The notes beneath the pieces are model-generated. The model ran no database searches and was not told where the DNA came from. It was given only the letters and a program-made list of their open reading frames with translations. The position numbers were made by a program, and so were the translations under genes. A DNA stretch of 7,123 bases from Bacteroidales bacterium UBA3824 (GTDB lineage Bacteria > Bacteroidota > Bacteroidia > Bacteroidales > UBA3824), in assembly GCA_002393195.1 (NCBI GenBank), contig DGIK01000083.1, positions 1 through 7,123 of the forward strand. Direction: 5' to 3'. Positions 1-5,234 of the stretch are shown here, one piece after another (within the stretch, counting starts at the first letter, position 1; every line of letters begins with the position of its first letter).

Positions 1-801
1 ATGAGGGAGTTTGAGCAGATGGAGATGCAATTCTTCATCAAACCTGGCACAGAGATGCGCTGGTTTAAGTATTGGAAGACCATGCGCCGCAAGTGGCACG
101 AGGCATTGGGCTTTGGTACAGACAATTATCGTTTCCACGACCATGAAAAACTCGCCCACTACGCAAACGCAGCCACCGACATCGAGTTTAATTTCCCGAT
201 GGGCTTCCGCGAGGTGGAGGGCATACACTCCCGCACCAACTTCGACCTCAGTCAACACCAGAAATATTCGGGCAAAAAGATTCAATACTTTGACCCGGAA
301 ATGAACGAAAGCTACGTACCCTACGTCATCGAAACCTCCATCGGCCTCGACCGTATGTTTCTCTCCATCCTCTCGGCATCTTACTGCGAGGAGGAAATCA
401 AGGGCGACGACGGCAAGGTGGACTCCCGCGTGGTACTCCGCATCCCGCCTGCGCTCGCACCTGTCAAGGTAGCTGTATTGCCGCTCGTCAAGAAGGACGG
501 CCTGCCCGAAGTAGCAGAGAAGTTGATGAAGGACTTGATGTACCGTTTCGACTGCCGCTACGAGGAGAAGGATACAATCGGCAAGCGTTACCGCCGTCAG
601 GACGCCATTGGCACACCTTTCTGTGTAACAGTGGATTACGACACATTGAAGGACAATACCGTTACAGTACGTTACCGCGACGACATGCGCCAGGAACGCA
701 TCGCCATCGACAAGGTAGCCGACCTCGTATCCGCCAATTGCGACCTCAACAACATCCTCAAGCACCTCGCCGATGAGGACATCGCATTGCCGGAAGAGTA
801 G
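1..801 (+). CDS. glyS: Glycyl-tRNA synthetase, C-terminal part (5'-truncated by window edge)
   Basis: This enzyme charges tRNA-Gly with glycine in the cytoplasm. The visible 266 residues are the C-terminal half of the single-chain class II (alpha2-type) enzyme, which is usually about 500-515 residues, so roughly 250 N-terminal residues lie outside the window. The ATG at position 1 is therefore probably an internal Met, because the reading frame is already inside the catalytic core. Seen directly: the conserved block FEQMEMQFF at residues 4-12, the stretch from NYRFHDHEKLAHYANA (42-57) to EGIHSRTNFDL (73-83) typical of this family, and class II motif 3 ETSIGLDR at 111-118. The anticodon-binding domain follows at about 150-250 (APVKVAVLPLVKK, then RYRRQDAIGTPFCVTVD). 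The gene ends in TAG with no frameshift. The next gene is on the same strand 135 bp away with its own promoter box, so the two are probably separate units. Confidence 0.95.
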   Translation: MREFEQMEMQFFIKPGTEMRWFKYWKTMRRKWHEALGFGTDNYRFHDHEKLAHYANAATDIEFNFPMGFREVEGIHSRTNFDLSQHQKYSGKKIQYFDPEMNESYVPYVIETSIGLDRMFLSILSASYCEEEIKGDDGKVDSRVVLRIPPALAPVKVAVLPLVKKDGLPEVAEKLMKDLMYRFDCRYEEKDTIGKRYRRQDAIGTPFCVTVDYDTLKDNTVTVRYRDDMRQERIAIDKVADLVSANCDLNNILKHLADEDIALPEE

Positions 802-833
802 CGTATGAATAAAATTTAATGTTAAAAATGAAA

Positions 834-888
834 AAACACCGCAAAATTATTTTAAAACTCAATTATTTTATTTACTTTTGCGGTGTTT
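834..888. repeat. 13-bp perfect inverted repeat between glyS and the lipoprotein gene
   Basis: The left arm AAACACCGCAAAA (834-846) is the exact reverse complement of TTTTGCGGTGTTT (876-888), with a 29-nt A/T-rich loop. The right arm overlaps the -7 promoter box at 873-880, and the left arm lies about 30-40 bp upstream. It could be a terminator for glyS, although the + strand has no clean U-tract after the right arm. It could instead be a dyad operator at the lipoprotein promoter. The hairpin itself is seen directly; its role is not determined. Confidence 0.6.
873..880 (+). promoter_or_regulatory. -7 promoter box (TAnnTTTG) for the lipoprotein gene
   Basis: TACTTTTG matches the Bacteroidetes primary sigma -7 consensus TAnnTTTG. 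No TTG is seen at the expected -33 position (only TTT near 850-852). It predicts a transcript start near 887 and a leader of about 50 nt before the ATG at 937. The leader is A/T-rich with no Shine-Dalgarno sequence, as is normal in this phylum. Confidence 0.6.
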
Positions 889-936
889 AAAAACGAATTG
901 TTTAATTATCACTAATTTAACCCAAATTTTATCAAA

Positions 937-1320
937 ATGAAAAAGATCGCATCTATTTTCGCAATGTTGCTGATGGTACTCAGCATCAGCCTCTCGCTCA
1001 ACAGCTGCGGTGGCGTTACAGCTTCTGCACTCGCTGACAACATCAACAAGACCTGCCCCAAGGATATGGGCAACGGCATCACCATGACTTCCGCAAAGGC
1101 AGAAGGCAGCACCATCGTAATGAACATCTCTGTTCCCGAAGGAACTGATATGGAATTAGTAGAGGCAAACATGGACAAGGCCGCTACAGTTGCCGCTCTC
1201 AAAGCCGCCGACAAGGATTTCGTTGAAGGTGTAGCAGCTCTTGGTTGCAGCATCAAGTATGTTTACAGCAACGGTACTGACTCCGCAGAGCTTCTCCTCA
1301 CTCCCGAAGACTTGAAGTAA
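937..1320 (+). CDS. Small predicted lipoprotein of unknown function
   Basis: A 127-residue protein that I cannot assign to a named family. The N-terminus is a lipoprotein signal peptide: KK at 2-3, a hydrophobic core at about 4-21, and a lipobox LNSC with the lipidated Cys at 24, giving a mature chain of about 104 residues. The residues after Cys24 (GGVTAS) lack the acidic cluster associated with surface export in Bacteroidetes, so a periplasm-facing membrane anchor is the more likely location (inference). The mature part has a Cys-Pro-x-Asp-Met-Gly segment (C40-G45), a beta-like stretch (47-65), an acidic then Ala-rich helical region (67-103), a second Cys (C104) and a final beta-like stretch to EDLK. 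It resembles small secreted proteins I associate with Bacteroidales, with a CPxDMGxGxTMTS-type core, but that is memory rather than a search. It stands alone, with its own -7 box and a strong terminator downstream. Confidence 0.8.
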   Translation: MKKIASIFAMLLMVLSISLSLNSCGGVTASALADNINKTCPKDMGNGITMTSAKAEGSTIVMNISVPEGTDMELVEANMDKAATVAALKAADKDFVEGVAALGCSIKYVYSNGTDSAELLLTPEDLK

Positions 1321-1350
1321 GAGTAGTCTCCTCAACAGACACAACACAAA

Positions 1351-1390
1351 GATAGCCTGCGAAAATCGTGGAAGATTTTCGCAGGCTATC
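1351..1390. terminator. Bidirectional intrinsic terminator between convergent genes
   Basis: A 17-bp perfect stem (1351-1367 with 1374-1390, GATAGCCTGCGAAAATC and its complement) closes a 6-nt loop (GTGGAA). It lies 30 bp after the lipoprotein stop and 28 bp after the stop of the convergent pseudouridine synthase gene. The + strand exit is GTCGTTTTAG and the minus-strand exit is TTTGTGTTGTG, so it can plausibly stop transcription from both sides. Confidence 0.88.
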
Positions 1391-1418
1391 GTCGTTTTAG
1401 GGGTTGCAATTTTGAATT

Positions 1419-2396
1419 TTAAACGTTGGATTTTTTGGACGTATCGTCCGCTTTTTTCGGAGCGTTGACAAGCGACGCCCCCTCCTTTACCACCTTATAA
1501 AATCCTCCCGGCACTGGCACTTCAAATTTCATAGGCTTGCCGGTTTTGGGGTGGATGAACTCCAATGTGGCGGCGTGGAGACATACACGCTTCAATGGGT
1601 TGGTCTTGGCGTCGTATTTGGCGTCGCCAGCCACGGGATGACCTATCGCCGACATCTGGACGCGGATTTGGTTTTTGCGTCCGGTGTCGAGGTTGAGTTT
1701 CACGAGCGAATAGTCGCCGTTGCTCTGGATTACGTCATAATGCGTGGTGGCGAGTTGACCGCCATTGTTGATGAACGACGAATGAATTTTGAGCATTTTG
1801 TCCTCGGTGAGGTATGATTTGATGGTGTCGCTCTTGATGTTGGGACAGCCCTCCACAACGGCGTAATAAGACCGCTCCAATACCATCCGGCTCCAATTGT
1901 TGCGCAAGGCATCACGCGCCGCCATACTCTTGGCAAACATCATCACGCCCGAAGTCTTGCGGTCGAGACGGTGGACGACGTAGATGTGATGTCCTTTGCC
2001 CTGTTTCTTGACGTGCATATTGATGATGTGGTAGGCGGTGTTTTCCTTGTCGCCATCGGTGCCTACCGACAGCAACCCTTCGTGCTTATTGACCACAATG
2101 ACATCGTAATCCTCGTAAAGAATGTCGAGCATCGAATGATTGATGCCGCCCTGTTGCAAGAGTTTTGGACGAGGCAGCAGGCGGATTTCCGCGCCACGGC
2201 GCACGGGATAGTCAAAAGCCGTTGTGCCAATGCCGTCAACGACCACGCGACCCGATTTCAAGAGTTCGCGGACGTTGGTCTTGCTCCACGAGGCAAGCCG
2301 CTCAAAGAGGTATTCGAGCAATTGAGAGTCCTTGTCGGCAATCAACCTTTCTTCCGAGGCTGCCGAGGGCGTAGATTTTTTTCGTCTGTTGCGCAT
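1419..2396 (-). CDS. RluA-family RNA pseudouridine synthase with N-terminal S4 domain
   Basis: This enzyme isomerises specific uridines to pseudouridine in structured RNA, most likely rRNA. In the 325-residue protein an S4 RNA-binding domain occupies about residues 25-75 (LLEYLFERL, then NVRELLKSGRVVVDG). The catalytic domain follows: ILYEDYDVIVVNKHEGLLS at 92-110, the family signature HRLDRKTSG at 142-150 with the expected catalytic Asp145, and the C-terminal TGRKNQIRVQMSAIGHPVAGD block at 238-258. Length and domain order match RluA/RluC/RluD-type enzymes, but the target nucleotide cannot be read from sequence, so no symbol is given. The C-terminal tail (about 303-325) is Lys/Ser-rich and probably disordered. 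The ATG lies 12 bp after the stop of the upstream CobW-type gene with no promoter box between, which suggests co-transcription. It ends at the bidirectional terminator. Confidence 0.93.
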   Translation of the reverse strand: MRNRRKKSTPSAASEERLIADKDSQLLEYLFERLASWSKTNVRELLKSGRVVVDGIGTTAFDYPVRRGAEIRLLPRPKLLQQGGINHSMLDILYEDYDVIVVNKHEGLLSVGTDGDKENTAYHIINMHVKKQGKGHHIYVVHRLDRKTSGVMMFAKSMAARDALRNNWSRMVLERSYYAVVEGCPNIKSDTIKSYLTEDKMLKIHSSFINNGGQLATTHYDVIQSNGDYSLVKLNLDTGRKNQIRVQMSAIGHPVAGDAKYDAKTNPLKRVCLHAATLEFIHPKTGKPMKFEVPVPGGFYKVVKEGASLVNAPKKADDTSKKSNV

Positions 2397-2408
2397 AATG
2401 GTATGTCG

Positions 2409-3446
2409 TTAGATTACAAAACTTTCAAGATATTCTTCAATCGCCTCACGGTTGAGTTTTTTGCCGATAAAGACGATTTTGGAGAATCGCTGTTCGCCGT
2501 CCTTCCAATCGCCGCCTTCCTCGATGAAGAAGTATTGGCGTACAGATTGAAGGATGTATTTCTTGTCGCGACCGGCAAAGGAGATGATGCCCTTGACACG
2601 GAAAACGCTCGCCGAATTGTACTGCAAAACGCCTTGCAGCCACTCCACAAACATCTTCTCGTCCATATCGCCCTGCACCGTAAATCCCTCAGACACAATG
2701 CTGTGATGGAACGCATCGTTGTGCTTGTTTTTAGGATTGGCGGCAAAGGAAGGCGCATTGTCGTTGAAATCCATCATATCGAATTTCAGGGGCGTAGCGT
2801 TCTTGAAATCCACCACGAGTTTCTCCACATTCTCAGGCGAATAGGCGAAAGTATCAAGAATGTCGATGTTGTCTATCTTGGCGTGGGACGTGCAATAGAG
2901 TTTTGCAGTCGGATTGACGGAGCGGATGAGTTTCTTGATGTGCTCGCCGTATTCTGGCGTTACGTCCTCGATTTTGTTGAGGATAATTATGTCTGCCACA
3001 GCGAGTTGACGATGCACTTCGGGCTGTTCCTCGGCGGATTCCTCGTATGTCTGCGCGTCGGCGAGGCATATTACAGAATCCACGATGAATTTCTTGTAAA
3101 TCTCCTCGTATGCCATAAAATTGTCGATGACGCCCGACGGGTCGGCGATGCCGGTGGTCTCGATGAGGAGGTTGTCAAACTGATACTTGGAGGTCAAAAG
3201 ATTGTTGAGCGTGTTGGTGAGACCCTCGCTGAGGTTGCAACAAATGCAGCCGTTGGAGAGTTCGTACATACTCTCGATGTTGCCGACGATGAGTCCGCCG
3301 TCGATGCCAATCTCGCCAAATTCATTCTCGATTACCGCGAATTTCTTGGCGGAATACTTGGTTATGATGTTATTAAGAAGTGTAGTCTTGCCTGCACCCA
3401 AAAATCCCGTCAATATCGTAACGGGAATCTTACCGGTATTGTTCAT
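2409..3446 (-). CDS. CobW/COG0523-family metal-binding GTPase (G3E family)
   Basis: A P-loop GTPase of the family that uses GTP hydrolysis to hand metal ions to client proteins (CobW, YjiA, YeiR, ZNG1-type zinc metallochaperones). In 345 residues: Walker A GFLGAGKT at 14-21, the metal-site motif CICC at 67-70 (family CxCC), the G3-like block IETTGIADPSGV at 95-106, and the NKIE guanine-specificity motif at 157-160. A His-containing linker lies at about 240-250 (NKHNDAFHHS). The CobW C-terminal domain spans about 250-340, with FRVKGIISFAGRDKKYILQ at 282-300. The motifs for GTP and metal binding are intact. The client and metal are unknown: no cobalamin genes are adjacent, so a CobW role in B12 synthesis is not supported, and zinc handling is a family-based guess. 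It is preceded by a -7 box and followed 12 bp later by the pseudouridine synthase gene. Confidence 0.93.
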   Translation of the reverse strand: MNNTGKIPVTILTGFLGAGKTTLLNNIITKYSAKKFAVIENEFGEIGIDGGLIVGNIESMYELSNGCICCNLSEGLTNTLNNLLTSKYQFDNLLIETTGIADPSGVIDNFMAYEEIYKKFIVDSVICLADAQTYEESAEEQPEVHRQLAVADIIILNKIEDVTPEYGEHIKKLIRSVNPTAKLYCTSHAKIDNIDILDTFAYSPENVEKLVVDFKNATPLKFDMMDFNDNAPSFAANPKNKHNDAFHHSIVSEGFTVQGDMDEKMFVEWLQGVLQYNSASVFRVKGIISFAGRDKKYILQSVRQYFFIEEGGDWKDGEQRFSKIVFIGKKLNREAIEEYLESFVI

Positions 3447-3472
3447 AATTATTTTGCTTTATAAAACCGGCG

Positions 3473-3480
3473 CAAAGATA
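3473..3480 (-). promoter_or_regulatory. -7 promoter box (TAnnTTTG) for the CobW-type gene / pseudouridine synthase operon
   Basis: On the minus strand TATCTTTG matches the Bacteroidetes -7 consensus and would start a transcript near 3465, leaving a leader of about 20 nt before the ATG at 3446. No TTG is present at the -33 spacing. The region upstream is occupied by a truncated copy of the palindromic repeat (3490-3520). Confidence 0.6.
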
Positions 3481-3489
3481 ATAAATTTT

Positions 3490-3520
3490 CGTGGAATCAC
3501 ATATTTTTATTTTTATAGGT
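3490..3520. repeat. Truncated, decayed copy of the palindromic repeat unit
   Basis: The sequence CGTGGAATCACATATTTTTA, followed by ATAGGTTATAA, follows the order of a full repeat unit (CGTGGAAATCGCATA, T-run, GGTTATA). It lacks the second stem arm ATTTCCAC and has an altered first arm. It sits directly upstream of cluster A, only 38 bp before the equivalent position of the next unit instead of the usual 63. It therefore looks like an old third unit with an internal deletion. Confidence 0.5.
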
Positions 3521-3640
3521 TATAATCCGTGGAAATCGCATAATTTTTGGGACATTTCCACGGGTTATACGGCATTTTTGGCTTATAAGCCGTGGAAATC
3601 GCATATTTTTTGGCACATTTCCACTGGTTATACGGTTATT
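3518..3640. repeat. Palindromic repeat cluster A (two hairpin units, 63-bp period)
   Basis: Unit A1 pairs 3521-3536 with 3554-3569 (16 bp with one G-U wobble) around a 17-nt loop. Unit A2 has arms CCGTGGAAAT (3590-3599) and ATTTCCACTGG (3617-3627). Equivalent positions are exactly 63 bp apart. The connector contains the perfect 12-nt palindrome GGCTTATAAGCC (3580-3591). Loops share the form CGCAT, A/T-run, G-x-CAC. The same two-unit arrangement recurs in the same orientation 1591 bp away; positions 3563-3606 and 5154-5197 are identical over 44 nt. The cluster fills the space between the CobW-type gene's promoter and the stop of the ATPase gene. It resembles REP/BIME or MITE-type intergenic elements; no family name is recognised. 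Confidence 0.9.
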
Positions 3641-3648
3641 TTGTATAA

Positions 3649-5067
3649 TCAACAACTAAACAAATCCTCCGCCGTAACCTGAGAATTTACAATTGATGAA
3701 TATTTGTTTCGCTTTGTGCCATAGACAGTTATCATCGTAAGGCGGACTGTTTTTTTGGTTCTTGTGGCAGCCTGGAAGGTGGTAATCTTGTTGCGGAGAT
3801 TGTCGTAATAATCCTTGTCGATAACGAACTCATTGCCATAAAACTTTATCTCACAGACGTTTATGATGCGGTCGTCGCGGTCGATGAGAAGGTCGATCTG
3901 TGCGCCGTCGTAAAATTCGGTTGGCCTTGTAAACCAAGAATTTTCGGCTGTTCCAACGCCCGAAATGCCCAACTTTTGCTTGATTTGGTCGATGTGCCAA
4001 AAACACACCCTTTCAAACGCCAACCCGACCCAACTGCTTCGTACTGAATTGCTTGCAACTGAGGAATAGAAAGATTTGCTGCCCTTGGTGTTGCGCATTA
4101 TGAAACGAAAATAAAACAATGTGTAATTGTCAATCAACTGATACACAACACCTTTGGATTTTTTCTGAAACGAATTGTAACGCTTGATAAACGAACATTG
4201 CTCCAACTCTTCGAGTGCGCGGGCAAAAACCTGATTGTCAGACATTTTGGTGGCATCCAAAATTTCGCTGCGAGTCATTCCCGCCTTCTTTTCGCCGAGA
4301 GTCTTCACGATGTTGAAATGGGGTTCGGGATTTTTGAACAATGACGAATACAACGACTGAAATTCTGTACGCAACGGGCTCGACGCATCAAAAAACAGGT
4401 GGTCAATATTCTGACTTACAGATAGTTCTCTATTAAGAAAATTCCAATAATACGGCACTCCGCCAAGAGCCATGTAGAGTTCCAAGATGTCGTAACGCGA
4501 AAATTCGAGGTTGGAAGCGTTACAAAATTTTTCGCACTCATAGAGGTTGAATGGACGAAGATAAATCTGCTGCGTCAGGCGGTTGTGAAGTCCGCCATAA
4601 TTTTTTATAAGTTTGCTTATAATCCAAGATGTCGCACTACCGCAAACTATAAGCACAATATCTTTACGTGCCGATGCCCACGAGTTCCAAAAATGTTCCA
4701 ACGCGCTGATAAAGTTGGATTTAGGAGTATCCATCCAAGATAATTCGTCGATAAAAACAATCTTCTTTTCCTCAGACGAACTCTCCAAGAGTTTTTCCAA
4801 ATTTCTGAAAGCCTCGCGCCAATTTTTGAGTTGACGGCAATTTTTGAGACCGTATTTTTTGAGCGACTCCTTAAACTCGTCCAACTGCTCCGGCATCGTG
4901 GAATTGGCAAGTCCGATGTGTTGGAATGTAAAGTATTCTTTGAAAGTTTCGCGTATCAAATACGTCTTGCCAACTCTGCGCCGCCCGTAAACCGCGCAAA
5001 ATTGGGATTCGTCCTTTTGTAAAAGAGCCAAAAGTTGCTTTTGTTCGTTTTCGCGTCCTATCAGCAT
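3649..5067 (-). CDS. AAA-type ATPase with C-terminal DUF234/PD-(D/E)XK-like domain
   Basis: A 472-residue ATP-binding protein of the COG1672 type (ATPase plus DUF234), a family abundant in Bacteroidetes and archaea whose biological role is poorly known. Seen directly: N-terminal IGRENE, Walker A GRRRVGKT at 28-35, Walker B IVFIDELSW at 103-111, and a sensor-like CGSATSW at 142-148. A winged-helix-like region follows at about 260-297 (MTRSEILDATKMSDNQVFARALEELEQCSFIKR). The C-terminal domain is at about 345-445. There, FE at 351-352, GAQIDLLID at 388-396 and VCEIKF at 404-409 match the E...D...ExK layout of the PD-(D/E)XK nuclease fold (E352, D392, E406, K408), so the nuclease-like site appears intact. 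The gene is alone on its transcript with its own -7 box and is enclosed by repeat clusters A and B. That context suggests a mobile or rearranging cassette. DNA cleavage or a defence role would be inference only. Confidence 0.88.
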   Translation of the reverse strand: MLIGRENEQKQLLALLQKDESQFCAVYGRRRVGKTYLIRETFKEYFTFQHIGLANSTMPEQLDEFKESLKKYGLKNCRQLKNWREAFRNLEKLLESSSEEKKIVFIDELSWMDTPKSNFISALEHFWNSWASARKDIVLIVCGSATSWIISKLIKNYGGLHNRLTQQIYLRPFNLYECEKFCNASNLEFSRYDILELYMALGGVPYYWNFLNRELSVSQNIDHLFFDASSPLRTEFQSLYSSLFKNPEPHFNIVKTLGEKKAGMTRSEILDATKMSDNQVFARALEELEQCSFIKRYNSFQKKSKGVVYQLIDNYTLFYFRFIMRNTKGSKSFYSSVASNSVRSSWVGLAFERVCFWHIDQIKQKLGISGVGTAENSWFTRPTEFYDGAQIDLLIDRDDRIINVCEIKFYGNEFVIDKDYYDNLRNKITTFQAATRTKKTVRLTMITVYGTKRNKYSSIVNSQVTAEDLFSC

Positions 5068-5091
5068 AATCGATTGTTTTTAATTATGCCG

Positions 5092-5099
5092 CAAATATA
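5092..5099 (-). promoter_or_regulatory. -7 promoter box (TAnnTTTG) for the ATPase gene
   Basis: TATATTTG on the minus strand lies 25 bp before the ATG at 5067 and matches the Bacteroidetes -7 consensus. The -33 region falls inside the first arm of repeat unit B1 (about 5113-5127) and has no TTG. The promoter upstream half is therefore supplied by the repeat itself. Confidence 0.6.
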
Positions 5100-5159
5100 C
5101 AAAAAAATCAGGATAACCAGTGGAAATCGCATATTTTTTTGCACATTTCCACTGGTTAT
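5100..5159 (-). terminator. Possible terminator formed by repeat unit B1
   Basis: Read on the minus strand, the 15-bp perfect stem of unit B1 (5113-5127 with 5145-5159) is followed by CCTGATTTTTTTG. This is a hairpin plus U-tract, although the U-run begins four bases after the stem. It lies about 75 bp past the stop of the hydrolase/nucleotidase gene and just before the ATPase -7 box, so it would insulate the two genes. Confidence 0.4.
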
Positions 5160-5231
5160 ACGGCATTTTTGGCTTATAAGCCGTGGAAATCGCATATATT
5201 TTTGCACATTTCCACGGATTATACGGTTATT
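5111..5231. repeat. Palindromic repeat cluster B (two hairpin units, 63-bp period)
   Basis: Unit B1 pairs 5113-5127 with 5145-5159 (15 bp, perfect). Unit B2 pairs CCGTGGAAAT (5181-5190) with ATTTCCACGG (5208-5217). Both have 17-nt loops (5128-5144 and 5191-5207), and each loop has an inner GCA/TGC pairing. The connector again holds GGCTTATAAGCC (5171-5182 region). Order, spacing and orientation are those of cluster A. The arms differ by paired changes between units: CCGTGG...CCACGG in one, CCAGTGG...CCACTGG in another. This indicates that the stem, not only the sequence, has been maintained. It fills the gap between the stop of the hydrolase/nucleotidase gene and the ATPase promoter. Confidence 0.9.
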
Positions 5232-5234
5232 TGA

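Noticed and set aside
1..3. ATG at position 1 as the true start of glyS
   Set aside because: The protein begins in the middle of the class II catalytic core, with about half of the family length missing, so the real start is upstream of the window.
912..1256. Minus-strand 114-codon frame over the lipoprotein gene
   Set aside because: The + strand frame has a complete lipoprotein signal, a promoter box and a terminator; the minus frame has none of these.
2409..3446. Assignment as the cobalamin-pathway CobW
   Set aside because: The motifs identify only the COG0523 family. No cobalamin genes or riboswitch are nearby, so a specific symbol is not justified.
1971..3464. 497-codon open frame on the + strand
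   Set aside because: It lies opposite two genes with complete catalytic motifs (CobW-type GTPase and RluA-family enzyme), has no domain or promoter of its own, and crosses their boundary. It is an antisense shadow caused by biased codon use.
3518..3640. Possible CRISPR array
   Set aside because: There are only two palindromic units per cluster, the connectors between units are identical at both loci rather than unique spacers, and no cas gene is present.
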